Below, piece after piece: positions 20,148 through 32,056 of a stretch of DNA of 64,000 nucleotides. The translations under genes and the position numbers were made by a program. A model generated the notes under the pieces. The model did not search any database, was not told the DNA's origin, and saw only the letters and a program-made list of their open reading frames with translations. Origin of the DNA: Lasiosphaeria ovina. Its lineage: Eukaryota > Ascomycota > Sordariomycetes > Sordariales > Lasiosphaeriaceae. Positions within the stretch are counted from its first letter, which is position 1. Every line of letters begins with the position of its first letter. The DNA lies in NCBI GenBank assembly GCA_033439765.1, contig JAULSN010000004.1:3172001-3236000 (forward strand), written 5' to 3'.

Positions 20148-23100
20148 ATGAAGAGGAAAAAAGACGCAATGGCATCTTGCGCACGTTTCGTCGGTATCGT
20201 CGCCAGTATCGTGAGCTTGGGTCTCGTCGCTGGGGGGTCCGCGTCCATCACGAAGCCGTCGGCCTTCACCTTCTCAGCAGATGGCACAGGGCTCCAGCTC
20301 GGCGGGCCCAGCCTTGCCCCCGAGATCAGAGTTGCCCCGAATGACTTCCCCGGCGTGATCCGAGCGGCCAACGAGCTTGCCGTCGACTTTGGAAAGGTGC
20401 TGGGCGTCAACGCCACCGTGGTCGTGGCCGACTGGGCCTCGACCTCGTCGTCAAAGGCTAGCGCGTCGGGGTCGCGGCCCATCATTGTCGTCGGCACTGT
20501 CGGAAGGTCCAGCCTGATCGACAACCTGGCCGCCTCTCGAAAGCTGGACACGGCCGCTGTTGCCAACAAATGGGAGACCTTCTCGTACCAGGTCGTCCAA
20601 GCGCCGTGGGACGGGCGGGACTCCATCTTCGCCATCTTGGGCTCCGACTTGCGCGGCACCACCTTTGGCGTCTACGACGTCTCGGAGCAGATTGGCGTCT
20701 CGCCGTGGTACTGGTGGGCGGACGCGCCTCCCACCGCGAGGAAGTACATCTGGGCAAGCAGCACGGGAGCCCACACAGAAGGACCACCCTCTGTGAAGTT
20801 CCGCGGCATCTTCCTCAACGACGAGTCCCCGTGCCTGACGAGCTGGGGCCATGCCAAGTACAAAGACTCAAAGTACGGAAGCCCCTTCATCACGGACTTC
20901 TACAAGCGCATATTTGAGCTCGTGCTCCGCCTCAAGGGCAACTACGTCTGGCCGGCCATGTGGTCGAGCATGTTTTACCTCGACGACGCCAACAACGGCC
21001 CAACCGCAACAGAGTATGGTATTTTTATGGGGACCAGCCACCACGAGCCCATGGCCAGGGCCGACAAGGAGCAGGGCAGGTTCCTAAAGGGGTCGTGGGA
21101 CTGGAAGAGTAACAAGGCCGGCGTGCAGGCCTTCATGGAGGAAGGGGCCACGCGGTCCAAGAACTGGAGCACTATTTACACCCTCGGTATGCGAGGCTCT
21201 GGCGACGCAGCATCGGCCACCCTGACCTCGAGCGCGCTGGAGGAGGTGATCGGGTGGCAGCAGTCGACTCTCACCAAAGCTCTCGGGAAACCATTGTCCC
21301 AGATCCCTCAAGCTTGGGTCATGTACAAAGAGGTCCCCGGCTACTGGCAAAAGGGCATGAAAGTCTCTGACGACGTAACGCTGCTCTGGAGCGACGACAA
21401 CAGAGGCAATATCCGCAGGGTGCCGATTGCCAACGAGACGGCGCGCGTGGGCGGCAGTGGGATGTACTACCACTTTGACTACGTCGGCGACCCTCGCAAC
21501 TACAAGTGGATCAACACGATCCAGCTGCAAAAGACCTGGGAGCAGATGACTCTTGCCTACGACCGTGGCATCCAGAACATCTGGCTCGCCAACGTGGGAG
21601 ACTTGAAGGGCCTGGTGAGTAGATGCAGCAATTCGTGGCACGGAGAAGGCGATTCTCGTAGATCCGGCTGCTAATGACGCATAAAATAGGAACTGCCCAC
21701 GGCTCACTTCATGGCGCTTGCCTGGGACCGAAACAGCTTTGAAGACCCGGGAAGCACCACGAAGTGGCTGAAAACCTGGTCCGGCGGCCAGTTTGGAGAG
21801 GCCGCGGCCGAGGCCACGGCGGCCATCATGACGACATACGGCCGGCTGATCTCGCGCATGAAGTACGAGGACCTGAGCCGGACGCCCTTCGCGTTCGGCA
21901 CGACCAACTACGACGAGGCCGAGCTCAACTTCAAGGAGTGGACCGACCTGCTGGCCAAGGCGCAGGCCGTGTACGACGGGCTGCCCGCCGGCGCCCAGGA
22001 CAGCTTCTTCGAGGTCGTGCTGCACCCCGTCATGGCCGGGCGCGGCGTCTACGAGATCTACACCAAGACGGCGCTCGGCGCCAAGTACGCCGACCAGCAC
22101 CGGGCCAGCGCCAACCAGCTCGCGCGGGACGTGCAGAGCGCCTTCGCGGCCGACTCGGCCATCACGAAGCGCTTCCACGGCCTGCTCGGCGGCAAATGGA
22201 ACCATATGATGGACCAGCTGCACATCGGCTACAACAACTGGCAGGACCCCAGCTCGCAGACCCTGCCGCGGCTGACCTACGTCACCACGGCGGCCAAGAA
22301 CGCCCTCATGGGCGTCGCCGCCCGCGGCAGCGCCGCCTCGTTCCCGACGGCGGCGACGCTGACCCTCTCGCCGCCGCAGAGCCCGTTCGCGCCGCCCGGC
22401 CGCCAGAGCTGGCTCGACGTGTTCGCGCGCGACAACGGCTCCTTCACGTACAGCGTCGCGTCCAACGTGTCGTTCGTGACCGTCAGCAGCCCGCAGCAGG
22501 CGCTCACCGCGCCCGGCAGCGCCTCGGACGCGCGCCTGCTCGTGTCGGTCGACTGGGCCGCGGCGCCGTCGGGCTCCAGCGTGGCCGCGCTCAAGGTCTC
22601 GAACCTCAACGCCACGGGAACAACGGCAACAGTGCTCGTGCCCATCGACAACCCGGCGCTGCCCGCCGACTTCACGACCGGCCACGTCGAGGCCGGCGGC
22701 GTGGTCTCCATCGAGGCGGAGCACTTTTCCGCGCCGTCGTCCGACGCCAGCTACGTGGTCGTGCCCGACTACGGGCGCACGCGGTCCGGCGTGCGGCTGC
22801 CGACCAAGTCGGCGTCGCAGGTGCCGGCCAAGGGCCCCGTGCTGGTCTACCCGTTCTACACGTTCAGCACGGCATCAGCGGCAGCAGCACTAACCATATA
22901 CCTGTCGCCGTCGGAGAACGCGAACCCGTCGTCGCCGAACCGGTACGCGTTCAGCGTCGACGGGGGCGCAGCCACGACAGTGCAGCCCGTGCCGCTAGGC
23001 GACGCCGGCAACGAGCCCGCCGGCTGGTCCGACGCCGTCGTCCGCAACGCCTACGTCAAGACGTCGACCCTGGGCAAGCTCGCCCCCGGCAGGCACGAGC

Positions 23101-23213
23101 TCAGGGTCTGGCTGCTGGAGCCGACCATGGTCCTCACCAAGTTGGTGCTAGACGTCGGAGGGCTGCAGTCGAGCCTGCTGGGCCCGCCTGAGAGCATGCG
23201 GGTCGGTGCTTGA
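20148..23213 (+). CDS. secreted GH115 xylan alpha-1,2-glucuronidase
   Basis: GH115 enzymes remove glucuronic or 4-O-methylglucuronic acid side chains from xylan, including internal ones, outside the cell. Exons 20148-21614 and 21690-23213 give 996 residues. The intron (21615-21689, GTGAGT...AATAG) sits between DLKGL and ELPTAHFMALAW. The N-terminus is a signal peptide (VGIVASIVSLGLVAGGSAS). The ATG at 20169 would serve equally well as the start. Family blocks include KFRGIFLNDE (~218), LRLKGNYVWPAMWSSMF (~260), GIFMGTSHHEPMAR (~290), IPQAWVMYKEVPGYW (~380), LLWSDDNRGNIRR (~415) and MYYHFDYVGDPRNYKW (~440). The C-terminal part is the usual beta-rich accessory domain. Length is typical. It is a stand-alone gene in an accessory-looking block. 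Family assignment is firm; substrate is by family knowledge. Confidence 0.95.
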
Positions 23214-23995
23214 TGGCTACGTACTCTGGTCACGCCGGGTGGGAAGGAGGACTGTGTATGCGTGGATACATACATGGCGCAGAGACTAGTTGCTCGCGCC
23301 GCAGGGCTACGCCTCTCACTCTACGTTATTTATAGCTGTTTCAGGTTGCGCCGGGCTGGAGACTAGGTAAACAACGGCGGGGGGCGCCAACTTTCCACGA
23401 GACTAGAAGGCAAGCAAACTATGCTGTGGTCCGGCGTTTTACCAAAACGGCTACCCTAGGCTTGTGAAGAACAACTACGCGTAGAGTGGCTGCATGGAAG
23501 GAGAATGGAGGGTGATTCCAGACCAGAACAAATCACGGTAGGTGGTGATGACACCAACGCAGTTCCGCCCATATGAGCGACGCCGTGGGGTTCATGAAGT
23601 ATTGTATTTTCCGGGTCGCGACCGTCTGTCACTACATACGTATGCACCCACCTCGCACAATATGTTTCGGAGGTGAGCTACCCGCAATGCAAAAGAGGCA
23701 TCTCAAGGCAGCATATATCAATGGGTGAGCATACGACGGGCATACGCCGGGACTGTCACTCTCGCCCACCAGGCTGGCTGTCCCTGTCACGCGAGAGCCG
23801 GATCAGCCTAGGGGGCTGGATGGACGACGGTCTATTCGTCGAGGGTGTGACTCTTAGAGACAGGCGCTGCCGGTAGGGCAGCTACGTACGCCCTCAGGGT
23901 CTGACCGACTCATGAGCTTGGGTATGGAAGCCCAGTGGGAATCCTTCTCGAATCGAGGCGCCCAGGCGGGGAGGATGGTCTGGCTCGACAAGTCA
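23214..23995. other. intergenic, convergent 3' flanks of GH115 and NAA20
   Basis: Nothing recognisable. Short frames only. It should hold the two 3' UTRs. Confidence 0.7.
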
Positions 23996-24640
23996 TCACC
24001 AGACATCGCTGGGGTCGACCTCGTACTTGTCGCCGTCGGCGCGGATGTGCTCCTTCTTGACGTCCCTCTCCATGGGCTTGCGCATGTCGTAGGCGTCCTC
24101 GGAGGACTGGGAGGGGTCGCTGGAGTGGTCGCCGTAGTAGTCCTTGACGACGCGGAAGACGCTGTAGCCCATGCTCTTGTAGAAGGCGATGGCCTTGTAG
24201 TTGGTGCTGCGCACAAACAAGTCGACGAACCAGGCGCTGTTGGCGTCGGCGGCCGTCTCGATCTGCTCCGTCAGCAGCTTGCCGATGCCCAGGCGGCGCG
24301 CCTCGGGGGCGACCGTGACGGCGGTGATGTGCGCGTGCCACGGCAGGTAGTGCTCCGAGAAGCGGTACACATCGGGCGACGACTCGAGCTTGCCCATGAC
24401 TGCGCGTTTTTCGGTTAATTAGATGACATAGTAACAAGAGGAAGAGGAGGAGGAGGAGGAGGAGGACGGACTGTAGCCGATAATGTTGCCGTGCTGGTCC
24501 TCGGCGACCTGGAAGAGCGACGGCCACTTGGCGTAGTACTGCAGGTAGAAGCCCAGCTCGTACGTCTCGGTCAGCGGATCGAGGTTACATTTTGACAGCT
24601 TGTTGAGGTCGTCGGGCTGGAACCTTCGAAAGTTGGCCAT
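23996..24640 (-). CDS. NAA20: N-terminal acetyltransferase B catalytic subunit Naa20/Nat3
   Basis: This is the catalytic subunit of NatB, which acetylates nascent proteins starting Met-Asp, Met-Glu, Met-Asn or Met-Gln at the ribosome together with Naa25. Exons 24640-24472 and 24399-23996 give 190 residues, the usual size. The splice joins GNIIGY to IMGKLESSPD across a 72-nt intron. The start MANFRRFQPDDL matches the conserved family N-terminus. The GNAT fold shows HAHITAVTVAPEARRLGIGK, containing the acetyl-CoA loop R-R-L-G-I-G (~95-102), then WFVDLFVRSTNYKAIAFYKS. The C-terminus KYEVDPSDVW is typical. The intron has a weak donor (GTCCGT) and a TCC microsatellite. Confidence 0.93.
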
Positions 24641-26040
24641 GGCGACGACGGCGCGGGCGGCGGGCGGCGGGCGGCGGGCGCTTGGTTGCGGGCGGCGTTT
24701 CGATTTGTTGTTTGTTTGTTGGCTTCGGCAGACGCAAGGCAAGCAGGTGCCATGGATTGTCGTGCCTCGTCCCGAAATGCCGATGTGGGACGTCTAACCC
24801 CAACCCACGCGCCGGGCTCTACGCCCGCTTGTCGGCATGCTTGCTGATTGGCCAGAATCCCACGACGGTCCCCTCCATATTATTGGGCCGCCAACGAGAC
24901 CCCCCCAGATTCAATTTGCAATACCAAATTCGGAATACGTCCCGCATATTCACATCGAAAGCCAAAGCCCGTCTTATGCAGCTCATAGCTTCAAGCTCTG
25001 TGAGATAGTGACAGACGCTGGACGGACGCGCACGCGATAGTCGGACACAAGCAAAGGTATGAGTCGGCCATGCCACGCTCTTTATCTCGTATTTCACAAG
25101 TTTCACTCCCAGCCCGTCGGGCAAATGAATGGTTTCCATCCTCCACCTTCTGTGCCTGCCTTATTAAGGGAGGCAATCACCTTACCCTGCCGTGGTGGGC
25201 GGCCTGGCCTGGGACCTGTGGCCCGTAGTTTCAGCGGTCCTGTCCGCTGCAGGTTGGGGCATCCACAACTGCCGCCGCGTCTGTGTTTCGTAGGCTGTCT
25301 AAATTGGGCAGCGACGGCGGAGAGGCAGCTGACTTTTACCCCAACAGAGATGACGGCTACACATCTCACCTGCCCGGCAATCCAAAGCTCCCAAACTCTA
25401 CTTCCCCATCATGAGCCGGGGCTCGGGCTTAACAAGCAGAACGTGATACAGATACATGGAGTACTACGCAGCATTGGGATCCCCAACAATTAGCACCACA
25501 CATCACCTGCAGTCCGTTTTATTACGAAATATTGTTCTCGACAGGACCCTGCTGGCCTTGCGTCCGCTGTATTCTTCTTTTTCTCACAAGTGCCCTGGTT
25601 GCGGTGAGATTAGTGTTGCTGCTTCCGACATCCGAGTCCATTGCCATTGGATGCCCGGCGACACCCCCCCAGCTATAGACTAGGCATTCTGATATACGGC
25701 TCGGTTTTCTTTTCGACCTTCCTCGAAGAGGGTCATCCCTGCGGAATCAGCGGCCGTGTTCGCGCCAGACTGCCTAGCAACCCAACCCAGCACACGCGTC
25801 AAACCGGAGGAAAAATAACTAGGCCATCTTAGCTTCCAGCCCGCCCGTCCATCGAGCACGCAAACAATTGCATTGTGTGCCCGTTTCGCTGCGCTGCGCT
25901 GCGGGGAAGGACGAAGACCCGGCCACCGCGGTACTTGCTTAGCACCTGCAACACCGACATTCCGATCCACCACAGTAAGTCGAGTCGCCTCGGCGCTCTC
26001 TGCAAGGAAACAACCCCATCGCAGCGCACAACAACAACAA
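24641..26040. other. intergenic, divergent promoters of NAA20 and the gene at 26206
   Basis: No gene is supported. It holds the NAA20 promoter on the left and the promoter and leader of the 26206 gene on the right. A donor-like GTAAGT at 25974 could begin a leader intron whose acceptor would be one of the many CAG triplets in the repeat that follows. Confidence 0.6.
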
Positions 26041-26195
26041 AGCACAGCACAGCACAGCACAGCACAGCACAGCACAGCACAGCACAGCACAGCACAGCAC
26101 AGCACAGCACAGCACAGCACAGCACAGCACAGCACAGCACAGCACAGCACAGCACAGCTCAGCACAGCTCAGCACAGCACAGCTCAGCACAGCAC
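26041..26195. repeat. CAGCA pentanucleotide repeat, ~30 copies, in the 5' leader
   Basis: A nearly perfect 5-bp repeat (AGCAC register) fills 155 bp immediately before the ATG at 26206. Near its 3' end some units read AGCTC. Because five is not a multiple of three and no unit rotation is a stop, all six frames stay open and encode pentapeptide repeats (STAQH on the plus strand, VLCCA on the minus). These are repeat artefacts unless translation starts upstream. Confidence 0.95.
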
Positions 26196-26205
26196 CACCA
26201 ACACC

Positions 26206-27558
26206 ATGTCTGCGCCTGGTCCGCAGACGCCGCGGCACTCGCCGCACCCGTCGCTCGAGTTCCAGTCTCCCGCATCATACTCGCCCCAAGAGCGCAGGCA
26301 GTCCAAGACATCCCTCCACGACCCCTCGACGCCGCTGCGAAACAGTTTCAACAACCCCGAGTCCCTTGACATGGCCGTCTTTAGCAGTGGGGGGTTCAGC
26401 GGCGGTGGCGGTGGCGGCAGCGGCAACGGTCTCGGAAACCTGGCAGACGAGCTAGCTGGTGCGTTCTCCGACGGAGAAGGTGACGACATTGACGATGACG
26501 ACTACTACGGGGACGACAGAGGCAGCGCGCCTCCAGATATCAGCTTCGACCTGGACGACAGCCCAGAGCAGCAAGGCCACGACGAGAAGGAGGCTGGCAT
26601 ATTAATACGAGACAGCGGCGTGGACGTGGAAAGCACAGGGAGCCAGCCGGGCGGCGCCAGGGGGCAACGGAACCGCGCAAGCCTCAGCCTCCCGTCCCCC
26701 GTAAATGGGAGGGGCCACCGGCGAGCGCCGAGCGAGTACGACGGCAGCGAGTACGGGTCCGAGTCGGATCTGGAGTCGCCCGGCATGCCGCCGAAGCTGG
26801 TCGAGAAGATGGGCGAGGTCGAGTCGCTGGCGCGAAGGGGCACAGAGAGCAACGGCTCGTCCACAGACGGCGTCTTCCAGCGCGTCACGGACGGCCTCCG
26901 GGACCTTGGCTCGCAGTCTGGCGTCGAGGGGGGAGCTACAAGGTGAGAGACAAACGCGTTGCAAGCTCGTCTCGGCAAAGTCCGAATCCTATTGTCTGTT
27001 TTACTGACACACACACGCAGGCTGATAACGGCGCATTCGGCCCTCACCACGCACATGAGCCACCAGACGCGGCAGCTGCACAACCTGACGTTCCCACTGC
27101 TCTCGCCGCTGGTGGCGCCGCCCGACGCCGACACGGTCGACGAGCTGCTGCCGATGCTGATGTCGCTGTCGGACTGCATGCCGCGGCCGTCGACGGGCGC
27201 CTTCAACTCGCTGGCGTCGCTACACGCCATCACGGCGGACCTGGTGCAGACGCTCAACTACCTCTCGGACACGCTGCACATGTCGCGGCAGACGACGACG
27301 ACGGCGACGCGCCGGCTCAAGAGCGCTAGGGACCTCGTGGCCGAGATGAAGCGCGACGACGAGCTGCGCGACGAGGGCGAGCGCTGGATCGCCCGCGGCA
27401 ACTGGGGCGACCGCCTGCAGCGCCGCGAGTGCGCCGGCGTCTGCGGCGACGTCGTCGGCGGCTTCGAAGAGGTCTGCGACGCCTGGAGGAAACGCCTCCA
27501 GGCCCAGGCCGAGCCCCCGTTGTCAGCCCCGCCGCCGCCCGCCGAGCAGGCTGCCTGA
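26206..27558 (+). CDS. unrecognised fungal protein with acidic disordered N-terminus and helical C-terminus
   Basis: Not recognised with confidence. Exons 26206-26942 and 27021-27558 give 424 residues. The intron (26943-27020, GTGAGA...CGCAG) restores the frame as ..GGATR-LITAHSALTTHMSHQ. Residues 1-240 are Ser/Pro/Gly/Asp-rich, with SP/TP sites, a poly-Gly run and an acidic patch (EGDDIDDDDYYGDD). Residues ~250-410 are predicted helical with regular hydrophobics (LPMLMSLSDCMPRPSTG, LASLHAITADLVQTLNYL, RRLKSARDLVAEMKRDDE). The C-terminal layout suggests a coiled-coil subunit of a complex, but which one is unknown. I chose this ATG because the frame upstream is only repeat (STAQH units) and is unlikely to be real coding sequence. 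Confidence 0.8.
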
Positions 27559-27805
27559 AACGAAAGAGATGAAATGACGGAAAAATGAAGAAAAAAGTGA
27601 ATGTTAATATTAGACCCCCCCTTTAGATGTCTCGGCCCTATTGTCTGCAAACAGGGCTGCTTGAGATCTGCTGTTGGTAGACAGACAGGAAAGCAAGCAA
27701 ACATGGCCGGCTGTTTTCCATCCCTTTCCCCGAACCATCTCGTCCTAAAGAAGAAGAAGAAACGAAAGAAAGAACGAAAGAAAGAGACAACCAGGCGGCG
27801 ACGTA

Positions 27806-27831
27806 ACCAAACCCAAACCCAAACCCAAACC
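27806..27831. repeat. CCCAAA hexanucleotide run (4 copies)
   Basis: Four CCCAAA-type units followed by C7. It resembles a telomere-like repeat but differs from the fungal CCCTAA unit, so it is treated as a simple repeat. Confidence 0.85.
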
Positions 27832-27958
27832 CCCCCTTCCTTCCCAAATCATATTTTCTTTTGTCCTCCGGTATTACATGTTTCCCTTCTCCTGTATTTT
27901 TTTTCTTTTTGGTCTCTTTGCATACGCGGAAGGGCAATACCATGATATGATATACCTC

Positions 27959-27983
27959 TTTTTTTTTTTTTTTTTTTTTTTTT
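27959..27983. repeat. poly-T tract
   Basis: An uninterrupted run of about 25 T lies 3' of the 26206 gene. A TA microsatellite follows at 28144-28164. Confidence 0.9.
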
Positions 27984-28960
27984 GTTAGGGGCTCTCTCCT
28001 GCCACTTGAGCCGGGCGCTAAAAAAGACGGCGTTTGTTTACGGGTTTATTGTGTTCTGAGAGATGGGGGGTTAGGCAATGGGCTGGGAGGAAGGGGGTCG
28101 GTCGGTTGGTAAGGTAGGCAGGCCACCTGCCAAGGGAGGGGAAATATATATATATATATATATACACGTATATATACGAATCGCTTTACAATGCACTGCG
28201 GGCTAGATCTTTCTTTTTTTCCATTGTATGTACTGCACGCACGCACGGCGAGGGCTAGGAGAGGGGGGGCGTTCGTTCTGCGAAAGTCGGCTTGGAGCAG
28301 AGCTCTGCTTTGCCTTTGCATTGCAAGGCAGGCAGGCAATCAGGTGGGCCAGAGAGGCAAGGGCTGGAGGAGAAAGACGTGGGCTTGGCTGATATAGAAG
28401 GAAGAGAAGAAAGAAGAAAGAAGAAACGCTTCTTGCTGCACGCCGCTAGGCGCCTGCCTAGGTACCTTCCCTTAGGTACCTTCCCGCCAGAAACAGTATC
28501 AGGTGCGAAACCAACCATGAGTTGCATATATCGGGATAGGGGGACATTCAGAGTAGAATAGAAGCCAAACCGATATCTAATAGAGTGATGGAAGGCCGTT
28601 TGTTGTGCCTGGGCTTTTGTTCATAAAGTGAACCCGAACCCCTTTATTTTGGGTTGATACAGCATTTGTGATAAGTAACCGCGCCTGCACAACGGAGTCG
28701 TGGGTGGGCAGATACTGTAGATCCATAGGCAGATCGATAGACATGGAGGGTAAGGAAGACGGTACAGATGTCCCCCTTTTTTCCAAACAGGTTCGATGAT
28801 ATCCTCCCTAGGTATTGTTCTCTCTTCTCGTCTTTGCTCTCCTTCACTCGCCAAAACAAAGAACACTCTCAAAGTAGACCCAACTTGGTAATCTAATCCT
28901 CTCCTTCAAACTCGCAGAAATGAAATGGCTTAGACGGTGCTTCACGAAACGAACATCACA

Positions 28961-31212
28961 TCACATTCCTTCTTTATCCCTCCTCCTCCCGCCGCCGCCG
29001 CCGCCGCCGCCGAGGCCGCCCTGCTTGGCCTCCGTCTCCCACTCCGTCAGCCGCGCATCGAGGCGCCGCGCCTGCCGCGACAAGTCGACGACGCGGAGCA
29101 GTGCCGCGACCGTCTCGGCTACGTATTCGTCGTCGTCGTCGCCGTTATCATCTTTTTTGTTGTCGTCTGTGCTTGCTCCCTGTTGTTGTGCTTCGTGAAG
29201 CGGTGGGGGCGCTAATTGTTGCTCGCCGCCGCCGCCGCCGCCTTGCTTCCCCTTTTCGTCTTGCAGCATTGTCTGCTGCTCCGTCTCCTCTGATCCCTGG
29301 TGACTTTCTGTTGTGGAAATGTCGCTGGCGCCGTCCTTGTTGCCCGCCTTCAAGCTGCTGCTGCGGCCGGCTCCTTTCTCCTCCCGGCTGCCCGGGCCTG
29401 GTGCCGGTTCTCCTGGTGCAGCAGGGCTGGGCTGCGGTGTGGCGGCAGTGTTGCTCCCGTCTTGCGGGACTGCAGTCTCCCCTGTCTGAGTCTCTCTGTT
29501 TTGTTTCCTGTCAGGTGGCTGCTCTAGCTTCTTCGTTCCATCCTTGTTTTCGTCGCTTGGAGTGGAGGTTCGGCTGTCGTCGTTGCCGTTTCCATGGTCT
29601 AAAGTAGGTGCTGTGTCGAGGGCATCATCTGGTTTCGACTCTTCTGGTGCAGGAGCGTTCTCTTTAGGCGCTTCCTCCCCGGCGGTTTTGCTTTGGCCTG
29701 TATCATCGACACCTTCATCAACTAAAACACAAACGGGTGGTTACTATTTCTGCTTCGCTACTCTCCGGTCTTCGTCTCACGGCCCGCCGTCCCGGCACTG
29801 GAGGCACAGCTGCGCATAACTCACTGATGGAATCCCTGATCTTCTTAGCAAGCTCCTCTTCGTCGAGCGTCTCGCCGCTCTCGAGCCGGTCCACGAGGGC
29901 GGACACGTCGTCGGCGCTGAAGACGTTGGACTCGTCGCTGGCAAAGTCGTCGACCTGCTTGCGGAGCGCAAACAGCTGGTTTCTCTGGCCCATGAATTCG
30001 GCGAACTGGTCCTTGCCGCCGAAACACACGCCGTAGCCGTCGCAGTAGCACTCGTGCTCTTCGGGGCATTGGATTGCCTCGCCGGTCCAGATGTCTTTTT
30101 GTTTTGTTAAGCATGTCGCACGTTAGTGAATGGACTGTTGTTCAAAAGAACGGCTTCTTCAACTCAGGTTTCTTCCGCGATGGAGATGGACACACACCTA
30201 AGTGCATTTCCAATTTGGACGTTAGCAGGTGTTCAAAATTGATCTCCCTTTCCAATCTTGGTTCCCGTTCTAGGAAAACCCACTGATAGATATACTCAAA
30301 GACCCTCCCGCTGATGGAGTCGTCGAGCTCGGTGGTCAGGATCCAGTCGCGCAGGGCGACGTAGCGCGACTGGGGCCAGGCCCTGATGCGGTCGGCGGTC
30401 AGGGCGAACTGGGCGCAGCAGGGTTGGGACAGGGTGTCGGGCAGGTCGTCGAGGGGGAAGATGCCGGCCCAGGCGGCGGCGAAGACGGCCTGCTCGGGCT
30501 TGAAGGCGTCGTACTCGGTGTTACGCGGGTGGATGTGGTCCGGGCAGCCCGGGTCCCAGCCGCAGCGCAGGTTCATGAAGCCGAGGCGCACGACGCGGTC
30601 CAGGTTCAGCCGCCGCAGCGTCTGCACCGCATCCAGAGCGAACATGTTGTCGTGCCACGACGACAGGTGCGCGTGCATGAACACGCTGATGTCGGGAAGG
30701 TCGGCGTACCGGTCCACCATGTACGTCAGGTACGCCATGGCCTCGCGGCCCTTGTTCAGCGGTGTGTGCAGGCCCGCCGCGCCGAGGTCGTCCGTCGTGT
30801 ACATGTACATGGCCCAGTCTTCAACCACGGCGCCCCCGCCGCCGTCGGTATCCAGAGGCGTGCTAGCCCACGTCACCTCTTCGCTCTTGGTGCGGGCGAT
30901 GACCACGGCTTTGGTGTAAGCGGCCCCGAGTGGCTTCGGGCTGCCAGACAAAAAAAGGGGCGAGCCGGGGGTGATGACGGCAGAGGGATTGATCAAGAGC
31001 TGCGGCGTGCTGATGTCGCCGCTAGTTTGGTTCTCTGAGAACCTGGGGAAAGCTTCAGGGTCAACCTGAACAACCGAGACTTGCTGTGGTGAGTCGGGTA
31101 GAGAACTTTGGTGATAGAGAAGTAAAAGAACAGCAACAATGCCTGCTCCGACCCCGAGAGCCTTTCGATGGCGCAAGGCTACGCGGACTATTGGCGGGAC
31201 GCCGGGGAACAT
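28961..31212 (-). CDS. DUF3431 membrane protein with a long acidic, Gly-rich C-terminal tail
   Basis: DUF3431 proteins are fungal and of unknown function. They look like Golgi or secretory type II membrane proteins. I infer three exons: 31212-30198, 30094-29825 and 29721-28961 (681 residues). The two introns are 103 nt each (GTGTGT...AAAAG and GTGAGT...TTTAG). The ATG at 31212 puts one membrane span at ~20-35 (ALGVGAGIVAVLLLLYH). In-frame ATGs at 31341 and 31473 would lengthen the cytosolic end. The DUF3431 domain covers ~100-330 (VVIARTKSEEVTW, YLTYMVDRYADLPDISVFMH, HLSSWHDNM, LRCGWDPGCPDHIHP, ISGRVFEYIYQWVF). Exon 2 adds a Cys-rich segment (CPEEHECYCDGYGVCFGG). Exon 3 is acidic/Gln/Gly-rich with an amphipathic helix (VAALLRVVDLSRQARRLDAR). 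Confidence 0.85.
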
Positions 31213-32056
31213 GTTTGTATTTGAGCAGCAATCGGTACATGGATCGACGGTCGGATCGGTGGGCTCGCCAGTCAAAAGTTGGTGAAGTCTCAGAGGCATT
31301 CGCGTTGCGGGATTCTCGAGTCTGGTCGGTTCTATAGGCATAAGTCTTCGAACACCCCCAGAAATGGAGGCCGCCTTGATACTATACTTGCAGTGGAACC
31401 TCCACGGAGGCGTCGGAGAGACTGTGGTCTTCCTCTTCGGGGCATTAGAGAACGCATTCCAGGCCCGGGCCATAGGCGCCGCGAAAGATTACAACTGAAT
31501 CTCGAGACGATGCCAGGAGCTTCGAGCTGGAGACGACTTTGGCAATGAGGCCCTGCAAGCAAGTGAAATAAACACTTCCATGAGGCTATGATAATCAACG
31601 CAACCTGCGATGACCCTCGGCGGTGCGCAAGAGATACTCAAAGGCCTTTAGATGGCACAGACAGTCTGTGCCAGACTGGTCGGCGAGAGATTATGGAACT
31701 GTGCGGTATTACGTGGCTGATGTGGTTATGGTGGCTATTGTACAACGTTTGTGCCCAAGACACAGGGAAGATAGTGCAATCAAGTGTGCGCAAGACGTGT
31801 GACTGCTCAGTTTGTGAACCGGAAGTGGCCAAGAAAGAAGCAACATCTCTATCGGAGCCCCCGCAGAATGAAACATTTGACTATCAGAATGGCAGTGTGC
31901 AGGTATATAAAGTGTAAGGCCGCAAATTTCGCCGGAATTAGAACTAGCCTGCTGGGAAGGAATTTAAAGAAGAGAGTGGATTGGTAGTGGAGGGTATTAG
32001 ATCTGATCTGGCGCCCCAGAGATTGGTTATACGAGTCTTCTTAGTCGACGACCTGG
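31213..32056. other. intergenic, upstream of the DUF3431 gene and 3' of the LOV-PAS pseudogene
   Basis: No gene is supported outside the possible N-terminal extension of the DUF3431 frame (to 31473). It should contain that gene's promoter. Confidence 0.65.

Larger units (their letters stand above)
27559..28960. other. intergenic, convergent 3' flanks, microsatellites
   Basis: No gene is supported. It contains a CCCAAA run (27806-27831), a T25 run (27959-27983) and a TA run (28144-28164). Frames here are short and low complexity. Confidence 0.7.

Noticed and set aside
21084..22724. 546-codon minus-strand frame antisense to GH115
   Set aside because: High-GC coding DNA of the GH115 gene opens the opposite frames. 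Composition is Arg/Gly/Val-rich without domains. A second plus-strand shadow at 21764-23191 is the same effect.
25680..26205. Frames with repeated VLCCA or STAQH units across the CAGCA repeat
   Set aside because: All six frames are open through a 5-bp repeat. Peptide repeats follow automatically and are not evidence of coding.
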